Both the position numbers and the translations under genes were made by a program. This document shows, one piece after another, positions 10,505-18,861 of a stretch of 64,000 nt of DNA. A model generated the notes under the pieces. That model saw nothing but the letters and a program-made list of their open reading frames with translations, was not told the DNA's origin and did no database searches. How positions within the stretch are numbered: the stretch's first letter is position 1; every line of letters starts with the position of its first letter. This DNA comes from Deltaproteobacteria bacterium (GTDB lineage Bacteria > Desulfobacterota > Desulfobacteria > Desulfobacterales > Desulfobacteraceae): contig JAADHV010000070.1 in NCBI GenBank assembly GCA_013151635.1, positions 19,121 through 83,120 of the forward strand. The letters are read 5' to 3'.

Positions 10505-10627
10505 TCCATAAAAAAGGTCATAAAAGAAGTCAAAGAGAATATAGATGATGAGAATAAAACAAAACCCCTGGATGGAATCCATGAATCGGTTAAAAATTAC
10601 CTTGGCTCATTTAAAAGTTATGCAAGT

Positions 10628-12319
10628 TTGATGAAAGGCCAGCAGACTGCCAAAGATGCCATGGAATCAAATGCAGCAAGCATTCAGAAGATATGTTTAA
10701 AAGCAAAAGATTTCCAGCGCACACAGATGCTGGCCCAGATTACCAAATCAACTGCTTTTATTACAATTGTAAGCCTTTGTGCGGTGATTTTCGGGATTTT
10801 AATCGCATTGCTTTTAATAAGGATTATTATTACTCCTATCAAGACAGTTGTCAGAGCATTAAAAGATATCTCCGAAGGAGAGGGGGATTTAACCCAGAGG
10901 ATAGATATTGATACAAAAGATGAAATCGGGGAGCTTGCAAAATGTTTTAATGCTTTTATCGCCAGGTTAAATAATATTATCGTAGAAATCGGCAGCAATT
11001 CCGAGACCGTGACCGCTTCATCAGGAGAGCTCTTATCTGTTTCAGAGCAAATGGCAGAAGATGCGGATGATCTGTCAGAAAAATCAAATTCCGTTGCAGC
11101 GGCAGCAGAAGAAATGAGTTCTAGCATGAACTCAGTTGCTGCTGCAAGTGAACAGGCTTCCACCAATCTTGGGATAGTTGCAAATGCAGCAGGGCAAATG
11201 AAACTGACCCTGGGGGAAGTCGCTTCCAATTGTGAAAAGGCAAGAGGAGTTTCAGATAATGCAGAAAAGAAAGTCAAAAAAGCCTCGGAAAGAGTGAAGT
11301 TGCTCGGCGCCTCTGCACGGGATATTAATAAAGTCACCGAAGTGATTACAGATATTGCGGAACAAACCAACCTGTTGGCTCTGAATGCGACCATTGAGGC
11401 TGCAAGGGCAGGAGAAGCAGGAAAAGGATTTGCAGTTGTGGCAAGTGAAATCAAAGGTCTGGCAAGCCAGACAGCAGAAGCTACCCTGGATATTAAAGAT
11501 AAAATCAAGGGTATTCAAAATTCAACAGATGATACGGTAAAGGATGTTGAACAGATAAGACAAGTTATTTCGCAAGTGACCGAAATTGTTTCTGCAATTG
11601 CCGCAGCCATTGAAGAACAGTCTGTTTCCGCCACGGAAGTCGCTGAAAATATTGAGCAGGCATCCACGGGCATAGGCGATGTAAATGAGAATGTTGTCCA
11701 GAGTTCCCAAGTATCTTCAGAGATATCAGAAGATATTTCAAAGGTTAATGGAGTGGCTGTGGATATGACAGGAAGAAGCGGGCAGATGAAAAAGAGCGCC
11801 CGGGAATTATCCGATCTTTCTTCAAAGCTAAGGGATATGATTGGAGTATTCAAGGTTTCTATTGATGATGCTGATATTGATTCTGGTTCTGATTTAAAAC
11901 AAGGGGATACCCCACAACTTATGCCGTGGTCAAAAAAACTTGTCACCGGAATTAACCAGATTGATGAGCAGCACAAAGAACTGGTCAAAATGATCAATGA
12001 ACTTCACCTGGCCATGAAAATGAAAAAAGGTGCTAAAGAATCCGGACAGATTTTGGAAAGGCTGGCAGATTATACTGTGTACCATTTCGGGCATGAGGAA
12101 AAATTGTTTGAAGAACATGTGTATCCTGGAAGAATGGACCACAAAGATATTCATGATAAGCTTGTTGCAAAGGTAATTGGATTTAAAAATGATTTTGAAC
12201 AAGGCAGGGCTGCGCTTTCCATGGATTTAATGGTCTTTCTTACAGACTGGCTGAAAACCCATATTATGAAAACAGACATGCAATATGTTTCTTTTTTAAA
12301 AGAAAAAGGGGTGAACTGA
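10628..12319 (+). CDS. Methyl-accepting chemotaxis protein with C-terminal bacteriohemerythrin domain (distal part of split gene)
   Basis: In frame with the 9485-10504 segment. The first possible start after the TAG is TTG 10628 or ATG 10631, but neither has a clear ribosome-binding site. Domain order: end of the sensor helix bundle, membrane helix (~residues 38-60, rich in I/L/V), HAMP, and the long coiled-coil MCP signalling domain. The hairpin tip motif lies around [21 protein letters not shown]. The last ~135 residues are a hemerythrin-like domain with the diiron pattern H...E...H...HFGHEE...[11 protein letters not shown]...[10 protein letters not shown]. Such receptors report oxygen or redox state to CheA. 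Without translation of the upstream half, this part would retain one membrane helix and the output module. Confidence 0.88.
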   Translation: MMKGQQTAKDAMESNAASIQKICLKAKDFQRTQMLAQITKSTAFITIVSLCAVIFGILIALLLIRIIITPIKTVVRALKDISEGEGDLTQRIDIDTKDEIGELAKCFNAFIARLNNIIVEIGSNSETVTASSGELLSVSEQMAEDADDLSEKSNSVAAAAEEMSSSMNSVAAASEQASTNLGIVANAAGQMKLTLGEVASNCEKARGVSDNAEKKVKKASERVKLLGASARDINKVTEVITDIAEQTNLLALNATIEAARAGEAGKGFAVVASEIKGLASQTAEATLDIKDKIKGIQNSTDDTVKDVEQIRQVISQVTEIVSAIAAAIEEQSVSATEVAENIEQASTGIGDVNENVVQSSQVSSEISEDISKVNGVAVDMTGRSGQMKKSARELSDLSSKLRDMIGVFKVSIDDADIDSGSDLKQGDTPQLMPWSKKLVTGINQIDEQHKELVKMINELHLAMKMKKGAKESGQILERLADYTVYHFGHEEKLFEEHVYPGRMDHKDIHDKLVAKVIGFKNDFEQGRAALSMDLMVFLTDWLKTHIMKTDMQYVSFLKEKGVN

Positions 12320-12329
12320 AATTTTTTTA

Positions 12330-12358
12330 TTGACAATAATTAAAATGGCCTGTATTTT
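12330..12358 (+). promoter_or_regulatory. Sigma-70 promoter of the phenylalanine attenuator
   Basis: TTGACA at 12330-12335 and TATTTT at 12353-12358 are separated by exactly 17 bp. This is a near-consensus vegetative promoter placed just after the chemoreceptor stop codon. Transcription would start near 12365, giving a short 5' UTR before the leader-peptide ATG at 12385. The promoter call is from sequence only. Confidence 0.75.
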
Positions 12359-12384
12359 GCTCAAAATAAGTCAGGTAAAAAATA

Positions 12385-12462
12385 ATGAATAAAACAAAAC
12401 ACATAAGCATATTTAATTTTGGACGCTTCTTTTTCTTTTTTAGAAGCGTTCATCCGGTGTGA
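12385..12462 (+). CDS. Phe-rich leader peptide (pheL-like)
   Basis: A 25-codon frame from ATG 12385 to TGA 12460-12462, preceded by AGG at 12373. Seven of the 25 residues are phenylalanine (positions 10, 12 and 15-19), including five consecutive Phe codons at 12427-12441. It lies between a strong promoter and a Rho-independent terminator directly upstream of a DAHP synthase-prephenate dehydratase gene, the first and branch-committing steps towards phenylalanine. Established knowledge: pheL leaders of enterobacteria work in this way, with the ribosome stalling on Phe codons when charged tRNA-Phe is scarce. The peptide itself is expected to have no function after translation. Confidence 0.85.
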   Translation: MNKTKHISIFNFGRFFFFFRSVHPV

Positions 12463-12562
12463 CGTTTTATTTTTTAGTTAAATAAAGCCCCGGGTGGACA
12501 TCATGCCACCCGGGGCTTTTTTGGTTTCAGGCCCGGGGAATAATTTTTCCGGGCCTTTTTTA
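12423..12562 (+). promoter_or_regulatory. Transcription attenuator: mutually exclusive hairpins and terminator
   Basis: Segment 1 ACGCTTC (12423-12429) pairs perfectly with segment 2 GAAGCGT (12443-12449), and the five Phe codons fill the loop. Segment 2 continues with CATCCGG (12451-12457), which can pair instead with CCGGGTG (12490-12496). That is the 5' arm of the terminator, so this pairing forms an antiterminator. The terminator itself is GCCCCGGGTGG (12487-12497) with CCACCCGGGGC (12506-12516), 11 perfect pairs, followed by six T. A second hairpin GGCCCGG (12530-12536)/CCGGGCC (12549-12555) followed by TTTTTT lies just downstream. Stalling at Phe codons would cover segment 1 and favour 2:3; completion of the peptide would cover segment 2 and favour termination. 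Confidence 0.8.
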
Positions 12563-12604
12563 TTTCAGGGTAATTTTTAAATTTTTTAACCAGGGAGAAA
12601 ATCA

Positions 12605-14473
12605 ATGATTCTTGTACTTGAAAGCAAGATTAGTCAAAAGCAGAAGGATAAGATTAAAAACAGGCTTTCTGATGAGGGGTGCATTATACGTGAAATCATG
12701 GATGCAGGCAGAAATCTAATCGGGATCATAGGCAAACCTGAGAAAAGCCTGGATGAGCTTAAGCAAATGGATGGTGTCGCAGATGCTGTTCCTATCAAAA
12801 CTTCCCATAAACTTGTGAGCCGGGAGTTTAAATCAGAAGATACCAGGGTTAAGATCGGTAATGTTGTGGTGGGTGGAGACAGGATTGTCATTGTGGCAGG
12901 CCCTTGTGCCGTAGAAAGCCATGACCAGGCCATGTCCATTGCAAAAGAGGTGAAAAAGTATGGCGCGGTTCTTTTCCGGGGGGGCGCATACAAACCCAGG
13001 TCTTCACCATACTCTTTCCAGGGTCTGGAAGAAGAAGGTCTTAAAATTCTTGCCGATGTCAGGGAAAAGACAGGGCTCGGGGTAGTCACGGAAATCACAT
13101 CGCCTTCTCAGGCAGATCTTATGATGAAATATGTTGATGTGGTCCAGGTAGGAGCTCGTAACATGCAGAATTTCGAGCTTTTAAAATGCGTCGGCCGCAT
13201 GGAAAAACCGGTTGTGTTGAAAAGGGGGCTTGCCTCTACAATCCAGGAATGGCTGATGTCTGCTGAATACATTATGGCAGGGGGAAACAATAATGTTATC
13301 CTTTGTGAGAGAGGAATCAGAACCTTTGAACCATATACAAGAAATACCCTTGATTTATCAGCTATCCCGGTTTTGAAAAAATTGACCCACCTGCCAATTA
13401 TCATTGATCCAAGCCATGCTACAGGGATCAGGGAAAAAGTGAGCCCCATGGCACGGGCTGCCGTGGCTGCAGGGGCGGATGCCCTAATGATCGAGGTCCA
13501 TAATAACCCTGACAAGGCATTGTCGGACGGGCCCCAAAGCCTTTACCCGGAACAGTTCGGCCAGTTGGTCAGGGATATCTATGTTATTGCGCCTGTAGTT
13601 GGCAAGCAGCTTGATTTTGATTATTTGAAAAAATCGGAAATCATTAACAATATAAAAGACGAAAATTCAAAAACAGCAGCTTTTATTGGCGAATACGGTG
13701 CCTACAGCCATAAGGCAAGTCTTGGTTATTTTGGTGAGGAAATAACTCCTTGTCCCATGAAAACATTTAAGGATATTTTCCAGGCTGTTCAAACCGGAAT
13801 CTGCCAGTATGGGGTTATTCCACTGGAAAATTCCCTTTCCGGGTCAATCCATGAGAATTTTGACCTTCTCCAGGAATATGACCTGAAAATCATAGGAGAA
13901 ATAACCATAAGGGTAAAACATGCTTTGATTGCCCATGAAAATGTTTTAAAAAAGGATATTAAAAAAATTCTTGCTCCGCCACCTGCGTTTTCCCAATGTA
14001 AAAACTACCTGGATCAATATCCTGAAATCGAACTTGTCCCTGTAAAGGCAACATCAAGTGCGGTAAGGCAGGTAAAAGATTCAAATGATAAACATACTGC
14101 GGCCATAGGATCAACCATGGCGGCAGGGATCTTTAAGATGAATATTTTACAAGAGTCCATAGAAGACAATCCAAGAAATTATACAAGGTTTGCCATTATA
14201 GCAAAAGAAATTAAAGGACATAAAAAGGTGGATAAAACATCTATTATTTTTTCCACAGGAAATAAACCGGGCGCTTTATTTGAAGTAATGAAAGTATTTT
14301 CCGAGCATAAGATAAACCTTGTTAAGTTAGAATCACGTCCCATGCTTGGAAAACCTTGGGAATACATGTTCTATGCAGATCTTGAAGCTGATATTAAAGC
14401 TCCTGAACTTGCACCTGCCATGGAAAAATTAATTGAGAAATCGGAAAATTTCAGAATTATAGGAAGATATTAA
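12605..14473 (+). CDS. Bifunctional DAHP synthase / prephenate dehydratase fusion
   Basis: A 622-residue fusion. Residues ~1-345 are a DAHP synthase of the AroF/KDO8P-synthase-like class: a short ferredoxin-like N-terminal domain, then VIVAGPCAVES, FRGGAYKPRSSPYSFQG, KRGLASTIQEWL and IIDPSHATG. It condenses PEP and erythrose-4-phosphate. Residues ~355-535 are prephenate dehydratase (AAFIGEYGAYSHKAS, GVIPLENSLSGSI, and NYTRFAII with the catalytic TRF). Residues ~540-622 are an ACT domain with the phenylalanine-binding ESRP motif. One chain therefore covers the first step of the aromatic pathway and the Phe-specific step, and the ACT domain suggests allosteric inhibition by Phe. AGGGAG precedes the ATG. 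Expression appears controlled by the Phe attenuator immediately upstream. Confidence 0.93.
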   Translation: MILVLESKISQKQKDKIKNRLSDEGCIIREIMDAGRNLIGIIGKPEKSLDELKQMDGVADAVPIKTSHKLVSREFKSEDTRVKIGNVVVGGDRIVIVAGPCAVESHDQAMSIAKEVKKYGAVLFRGGAYKPRSSPYSFQGLEEEGLKILADVREKTGLGVVTEITSPSQADLMMKYVDVVQVGARNMQNFELLKCVGRMEKPVVLKRGLASTIQEWLMSAEYIMAGGNNNVILCERGIRTFEPYTRNTLDLSAIPVLKKLTHLPIIIDPSHATGIREKVSPMARAAVAAGADALMIEVHNNPDKALSDGPQSLYPEQFGQLVRDIYVIAPVVGKQLDFDYLKKSEIINNIKDENSKTAAFIGEYGAYSHKASLGYFGEEITPCPMKTFKDIFQAVQTGICQYGVIPLENSLSGSIHENFDLLQEYDLKIIGEITIRVKHALIAHENVLKKDIKKILAPPPAFSQCKNYLDQYPEIELVPVKATSSAVRQVKDSNDKHTAAIGSTMAAGIFKMNILQESIEDNPRNYTRFAIIAKEIKGHKKVDKTSIIFSTGNKPGALFEVMKVFSEHKINLVKLESRPMLGKPWEYMFYADLEADIKAPELAPAMEKLIEKSENFRIIGRY

Positions 14474-14479
14474 AAGCCT

Positions 14480-15154
14480 TTAAAAATCTTCCAGGGCAAA
14501 GGTATCGGAGCGCAACTTTTTCATGACACCGGCAAGAGTGGATTTGCTTTGCCGGGCATACGCTTCAATTGCCTGCGTTGCCTTTTCCCTGTCTTTGGAA
14601 ATAAGGGCCTGATAGATTTTTATATGCTGCTGCAATAATTCATTCCATAAATTCGGGGCAAGATTTAAGGCATGCCGGTATTTTATTGTCAAGTCGCTCA
14701 GGTTCTTGCACACACGAAAAAGAGATCTGCTTCTGGCAGCCTTATAGATTATGGTATGAAATGCGATATCAAGCTCGGTTATTTTAAAATCCTCCCCTGA
14801 TTTTATAGCAGCCTTGATCTGTTCTAAATTATCGTCCAGGCTTTTTAACTCTTCAACAGTGATGTTCTCAATTGCCTTTTGTATGGCGAGCTGTTCGATT
14901 TCCATCCTGGTTGTAAATAAATCCTGGATTTCATTATCTGACATATCTTCCACCATATAACCGGCTTTAGGAATTGCAGTTATAAGTTTTTCCTGTGCAA
15001 GCTTCTGCAAGGCTTCCCTTACCGGTGTCCTGCTGACATTCAGCGATTTGGCCACGGCAGTTTCCGTGATCCTTGTGCCCCCTGGAAGCTTGCCTGATAC
15101 TATGTCAAAGCGAAGAGACTTGTAAACTTTTGTTTTTAAAGATTCTGTTTTCAT
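14480..15154 (-). CDS. GntR-family transcriptional regulator (FadR/FCD type)
   Basis: A 224-residue regulator with an N-terminal winged helix. The motif GTRITETAVAKSLNVSRTPVREALQKL (residues ~26-52) is diagnostic of GntR, and an all-helical FCD effector domain follows. FCD domains bind small organic acids, often through a metal held by His residues. The gene is convergent with the DAHPS-PDT gene, leaving only a few bases between the stops, and faces away from the PAS-LuxR gene at 15562. A TGTATACA palindrome lies 34 bp upstream of the start and suggests autoregulation. No target operon is obvious in the window and the effector is unknown. Confidence 0.88.
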   Translation of the reverse strand: MKTESLKTKVYKSLRFDIVSGKLPGGTRITETAVAKSLNVSRTPVREALQKLAQEKLITAIPKAGYMVEDMSDNEIQDLFTTRMEIEQLAIQKAIENITVEELKSLDDNLEQIKAAIKSGEDFKITELDIAFHTIIYKAARSRSLFRVCKNLSDLTIKYRHALNLAPNLWNELLQQHIKIYQALISKDREKATQAIEAYARQSKSTLAGVMKKLRSDTFALEDF

Positions 15155-15185
15155 AAGATTTACCTCCTATACTCTATAGATATTT

Positions 15186-15197
15186 ATTGTATACAGT
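15186..15197. promoter_or_regulatory. Putative GntR operator
   Basis: ATTGTATACAGT has a perfect 8-bp palindromic core TGTATACA (15188-15195), placed 34-41 bp upstream of the GntR ATG at 15154. FCD-type GntR regulators typically bind TNGTATACNA-like palindromes, so this is a likely autoregulatory site. It is in the right place to overlap the regulator's promoter, but no promoter was clearly assigned. Confidence 0.5.
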
Positions 15198-15561
15198 ATG
15201 TGTTTGTCAAGCATGGAGGTTTTTTTTATTTTTAAAGAATAATTCCGGTTTTTTTTAAAGATATTTGAGTTTGAGTATATTTTAAGGAAAATAGTTTCAT
15301 ATTTTTTGTATCAATTAATGAACTCACCAAGGATGCAGTATTGTTATAAAAAATGGGTGATTTGATATTTTTTAAATCTAAAATAGGTATACAAAATACC
15401 CAATACCTACCTTTTCTTTTGAATATTTACAAAAATCGTAGAATTATTAATATTATGTATTAAAAGCGATTAATAGATAATTTATATGTTAGACTATGCT
15501 GTGCGTATGGTTATTTATAGCTGATATATATGATTATTGCAGGAGATGATTATACAAATAC
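15198..15561. other. Intergenic region with a shared upstream sequence block
   Basis: AT-rich stretch between the divergent GntR and PAS-LuxR genes. No reading frame worth reporting is seen. It contains an ATAGGTAT...ATACC...ATACCTACC cluster at about 15383-15410, then a block at 15406-15433. That block closely matches one upstream of the next kinase gene (16909-16935). The remainder holds only AT-rich sequence with no convincing hairpin. Confidence 0.5.
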
Positions 15562-16884
15562 ATGAAACATCATGACAAACTTCCTTACCAGCATTCAAAT
15601 GGATCATTATTTGATAAGTCTGTAACCAAACAGGCAGCTTCTTCAGATTACCGGGCTTTTTTTGATTTTAGTCATGATTTATTCTGGATTCTGAATTTGC
15701 GCGGTAAAATAATAGATTTAAATTCTGCTTTAATACAAAGGCTTGGATATTCAAAACAGGAGTTAATAGGAAAATCAATTCTTTTAATTTTTCCTGAAAG
15801 ATACCGTGAATCAGCCCTGCAAAAAATTCGATCCCCTGTTCAAAATAAGATTATTTTTTGTGATATCCCTTTGATTACCAATCAAGGAGAACTTGTTGAT
15901 GTCGAGACAACCATTGTTAAAGGGTGGTGGAATAATAAGCCGGCATTGTTCGGGTCAAGCAGGGATATTAATATCTTGAAAACCTTCAGGGAAAAATATT
16001 GCCAGGCCTTCCAGGTAAATCCTGCCATGGCAACCATAAGCAGGTTTGAAACTGGGGAGATGGTTGAAGTCAATAAAAGTGTTTACGATTTTTTAGGATA
16101 TGAGCCTGAAGATTTTTTTGGGAAATCTGCTACAAGGATGACTATTATTGATGAAAAGACCAGATCATTAATGATGAAAGCATTTAAAAAACAAGGGAAA
16201 CTCACAAATTGGGAAGCATCTGCCATTACCAGGCAGGGTGAGAAAATTCCATGCCTTTTCTCTGTTAACACCATTGAACACGGGCATGAAAGATATCTTT
16301 ATACGACTGCTTTGTCGATCAGGACATTAAAAGAGAAGCAGCAGGTATTAACCTGTCATCAAAGAAAGCTTGAACAAATTATTGACGAGTATGGTGAAAA
16401 ACTTGAACATGAAAGAATAAAAAGAAAATCCATTGAAAAGGAAATTTCAAAAAAAAATATTTTGCTGGCTGAAAAAAACATTACCCTGAAGCAATTATTG
16501 GATCAGCGAGAAAAGGAAAAACAGGAAATCAGGGAAGATGTCAGTAAAAAAGTTCAAAATCTTATTCTTCCTTTGATCGGCAGAATCCAGGCTAACGGAA
16601 CAGATTCCGATAAGAAATATTTAAAGGTATTGCTTGATAATTTAAAGGAAATAGTCTCTCCTTTAAATATTAAGGCAGGCAAAAAAATGTCTGTCCTTTC
16701 TTCAAGGCAGCTTGAAGTGTGTAATTTGATTATCCAGGGATGTAACTCAAAAGATATTGCTGAAATGTTATGCCTCTCCGTCCAGACCGTGAACACTCAT
16801 CGAAAAAATATCAGGAAAAAACTGGGTATAAGTTCCAGAGGGGTTAACCTGGCAACCTATATCAAATTTGATGATCCCTTATAA
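15562..16884 (+). CDS. PAS-PAS-coiled coil-LuxR transcriptional regulator
   Basis: A 440-residue cytoplasmic regulator with no membrane segments. Two PAS domains (about residues 30-140 and 150-265) are followed by a charged coiled coil (~265-365). A LuxR/GerE helix-turn-helix closes the protein (residues ~375-435: LSSRQLEVCNLIIQGCNSKDIAEMLCLSVQTVNTHRKNIRKKLGI). There is no receiver domain or kinase, so the PAS domains probably sense a ligand or redox cofactor directly. Such proteins are numerous in Desulfobacterales. The gene is followed 150 bp later by a PAS hybrid kinase that shares an upstream sequence block with it. Its target is unknown. Confidence 0.85.
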   Translation: MKHHDKLPYQHSNGSLFDKSVTKQAASSDYRAFFDFSHDLFWILNLRGKIIDLNSALIQRLGYSKQELIGKSILLIFPERYRESALQKIRSPVQNKIIFCDIPLITNQGELVDVETTIVKGWWNNKPALFGSSRDINILKTFREKYCQAFQVNPAMATISRFETGEMVEVNKSVYDFLGYEPEDFFGKSATRMTIIDEKTRSLMMKAFKKQGKLTNWEASAITRQGEKIPCLFSVNTIEHGHERYLYTTALSIRTLKEKQQVLTCHQRKLEQIIDEYGEKLEHERIKRKSIEKEISKKNILLAEKNITLKQLLDQREKEKQEIREDVSKKVQNLILPLIGRIQANGTDSDKKYLKVLLDNLKEIVSPLNIKAGKKMSVLSSRQLEVCNLIIQGCNSKDIAEMLCLSVQTVNTHRKNIRKKLGISSRGVNLATYIKFDDPL

Positions 16885-16887
16885 TTG

Positions 16888-16935
16888 GGTAGGCATCATA
16901 CCTATTTTCTACCTTATTTTTTGATTATTTACAAA
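16888..16935 (+). repeat. Upstream block shared with the preceding regulator gene
   Basis: The segment CTACCTTATTTTTTGATTAT continuing to TTACAAA (16909-16935) matches 15407-15433 with only a few differences. In both copies it is preceded by an ATACCTA element within ~25 bp. The two copies lie about 125-155 bp upstream of the start codons at 17036 and 15562. This suggests a common regulator or promoter element. Duplication of the region is an alternative. Confidence 0.5.
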
Positions 16936-17035
16936 GTCCGGCCAAATGGTCTAAAAACCTTATAACTAAATTGTGTTATCCTATAATCATATGCATCTAT
17001 TCTGTTGAATAATTTATAAAACAAAGAGATTTTGA

Positions 17036-18712
17036 ATGAATAAAGATTTGGCCTGGGAAAAATTGAAAAATCGATTCTTGGAAGTTGAAAAAAATATTTT
17101 TACAACCACCAGTGCTGATGAAAAATCAAGCCGGGACAATCTTGCAGGTTTTATCCTCCTGCTTCTTGACACACTGCCTGATCTTTTCTGGGTTAAAGAT
17201 ATGAAAGACCGCTATGTTTTTGTCAATAAAGCTATCTGCAATAAGCTTCTCATGTGCGAAACTCTGGACCAGCCTTTGGGCAGGACAGATCTTTTTTTTG
17301 CCCAAAGGGAAAAGGAAAAAGGGTTTGAACATATTTTCGGACAGATTTGTGTTAACTCGGACAATGTGGTGAAAAAATCAAAAAAGCCGGAACGGTTTCT
17401 GGAAGATGGCCTTGTGCGGGGTAAATATCTTATGCTTGATGTATATAAAGCGCCTGTATTTGATTCTAAAGGCCGTATGATTGCAACAATAGGCTGCGCC
17501 AGGGACGTAACAGAGGAAAAGGAAATTGAAAAGAACCTGGAACAGGCCAAAAAAAATGTTGCAGAACAGGAAAAAAATATTCTCATAGGACAGGTGGCCG
17601 GTAAAATGGCCCATGATTTCAATAATATTCTCAGTGCGGTCATGGGCCTTTCAGAAATTGCCATGATGGATTGCCGCCAACATGAGATAACCAAGTATCT
17701 TGGCTCCATATTAGAGCAGGCGGAGCGCGGCAGGGGCCTGACCCGGAATCTTGCCACTTTTGCAAGTGATAAAAAACCTGACCGCAAATATTTTCCTGTT
17801 AAAGAAAAAATCGGGCAGGTTATTTCCATCATGAGAAAGGAGTTGGATGGTGTAGATTTGAAATTGGAGATTGAACCTTATATGCCTGATTTGTTTGCAG
17901 ATCCTGATATGATTGAAAACGTGCTTTTAAATCTGGTTGTCAATTCGATCCATGCCATGAGTAAATGCAAGAAGCCTGTTTTATCCATAAGAGCCTGTTT
18001 AAAGGATGTAAATATAATTATTGAGGTTGAAGATAACGGATGCGGTATTCCGGAAGGATTTACGAAAAAAATATTTCAACCTTCTTTCACTCTTAAAGGG
18101 GGGAGGGATATAAATGGGTCCTATAAGGCCAATATCAAGGGGACAGGTTATGGACTTTCCACTGTGAAAAAGTTTATGGATAAGCACAACGGAAATATTA
18201 CGGTTAATTGTCCATCCGGGCCGGGAACAAAATTTATCCTTAGTTTGCCTCTTATCAGAAAAGGGCTGACAGCCAATAAGATCGGCAACACGGGGAAAAA
18301 AGAAGTTTTAAAGCGAAAACAAATCCTTCTGGTAGAGGATGAAGAGGCGATTTCCCGGGTCCAGTCCAGGATACTCACGGATGAGCCTTTCAGGCATTAT
18401 GTTGATATTGCATATGACGGCCAGACGGCAATGGATTTTATCAACAAGAAAGGTTATGACCTGGTCAGCCTGGATTATATGCTGCCTGGCAGCTATAATG
18501 GTATGGATGTATATCATTATATACGTGAACAAAATACTTTAATCCCTGTATTAGTTATTTCAGGCAATATTGAATTTATCGAATCCATTAATCATCTCAT
18601 TGAAAATGACTGCTTAATCGCTCATGTTTCAAAACCATGCAGCAATATAGAATACGTCAGGCTTATTAATGATTTGTTATTAAAAGCGGCTGGCTATCCC
18701 AAAAAAGTTTAA
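17036..18712 (+). CDS. PAS-type hybrid sensor histidine kinase with C-terminal receiver
   Basis: A 558-residue soluble kinase. A PAS domain occupies about residues 40-165 (LLDTLPDLFWVKDMKDRYVFVNKA) and a short coiled coil follows. The dimerisation domain has an H-box KMAHDFNNILSAVMG with phospho-acceptor His 193. The HATPase domain (~290-410) shows NLVVNSIHAM, EDNGCGIP and GTGYGLSTVKKFM. The receiver domain (~430-550) has ILLVEDEE and phospho-acceptor Asp 480 in SLDYMLPG. The HDFNN type H-box is typical of kinases that pass phosphate to their own receiver. No partner regulator follows directly; the neighbouring LuxR protein lacks a receiver. Confidence 0.9.
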   Translation: MNKDLAWEKLKNRFLEVEKNIFTTTSADEKSSRDNLAGFILLLLDTLPDLFWVKDMKDRYVFVNKAICNKLLMCETLDQPLGRTDLFFAQREKEKGFEHIFGQICVNSDNVVKKSKKPERFLEDGLVRGKYLMLDVYKAPVFDSKGRMIATIGCARDVTEEKEIEKNLEQAKKNVAEQEKNILIGQVAGKMAHDFNNILSAVMGLSEIAMMDCRQHEITKYLGSILEQAERGRGLTRNLATFASDKKPDRKYFPVKEKIGQVISIMRKELDGVDLKLEIEPYMPDLFADPDMIENVLLNLVVNSIHAMSKCKKPVLSIRACLKDVNIIIEVEDNGCGIPEGFTKKIFQPSFTLKGGRDINGSYKANIKGTGYGLSTVKKFMDKHNGNITVNCPSGPGTKFILSLPLIRKGLTANKIGNTGKKEVLKRKQILLVEDEEAISRVQSRILTDEPFRHYVDIAYDGQTAMDFINKKGYDLVSLDYMLPGSYNGMDVYHYIREQNTLIPVLVISGNIEFIESINHLIENDCLIAHVSKPCSNIEYVRLINDLLLKAAGYPKKV

Positions 18713-18861
18713 TTTTCTTTAACTGCTGCGGCCTGTGCTTTGATAATTAACAGGGAGTTTTAAAAAAAGGTTTACAAAAAATGATAAAAACGTTTTATCT
18801 ATGGAGAAATACCCAAAGGGCCGGAAGAAGAAAAAACAGGATTGGATGAAAGGAGCTGTTA

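Noticed and set aside
10684..11508. A 274-codon minus-strand frame rich in Ser/Ala/Ile
   Set aside because: It lies antisense to the chemoreceptor signalling domain, whose periodic codon use creates open antisense frames; no start signal or domain is seen.
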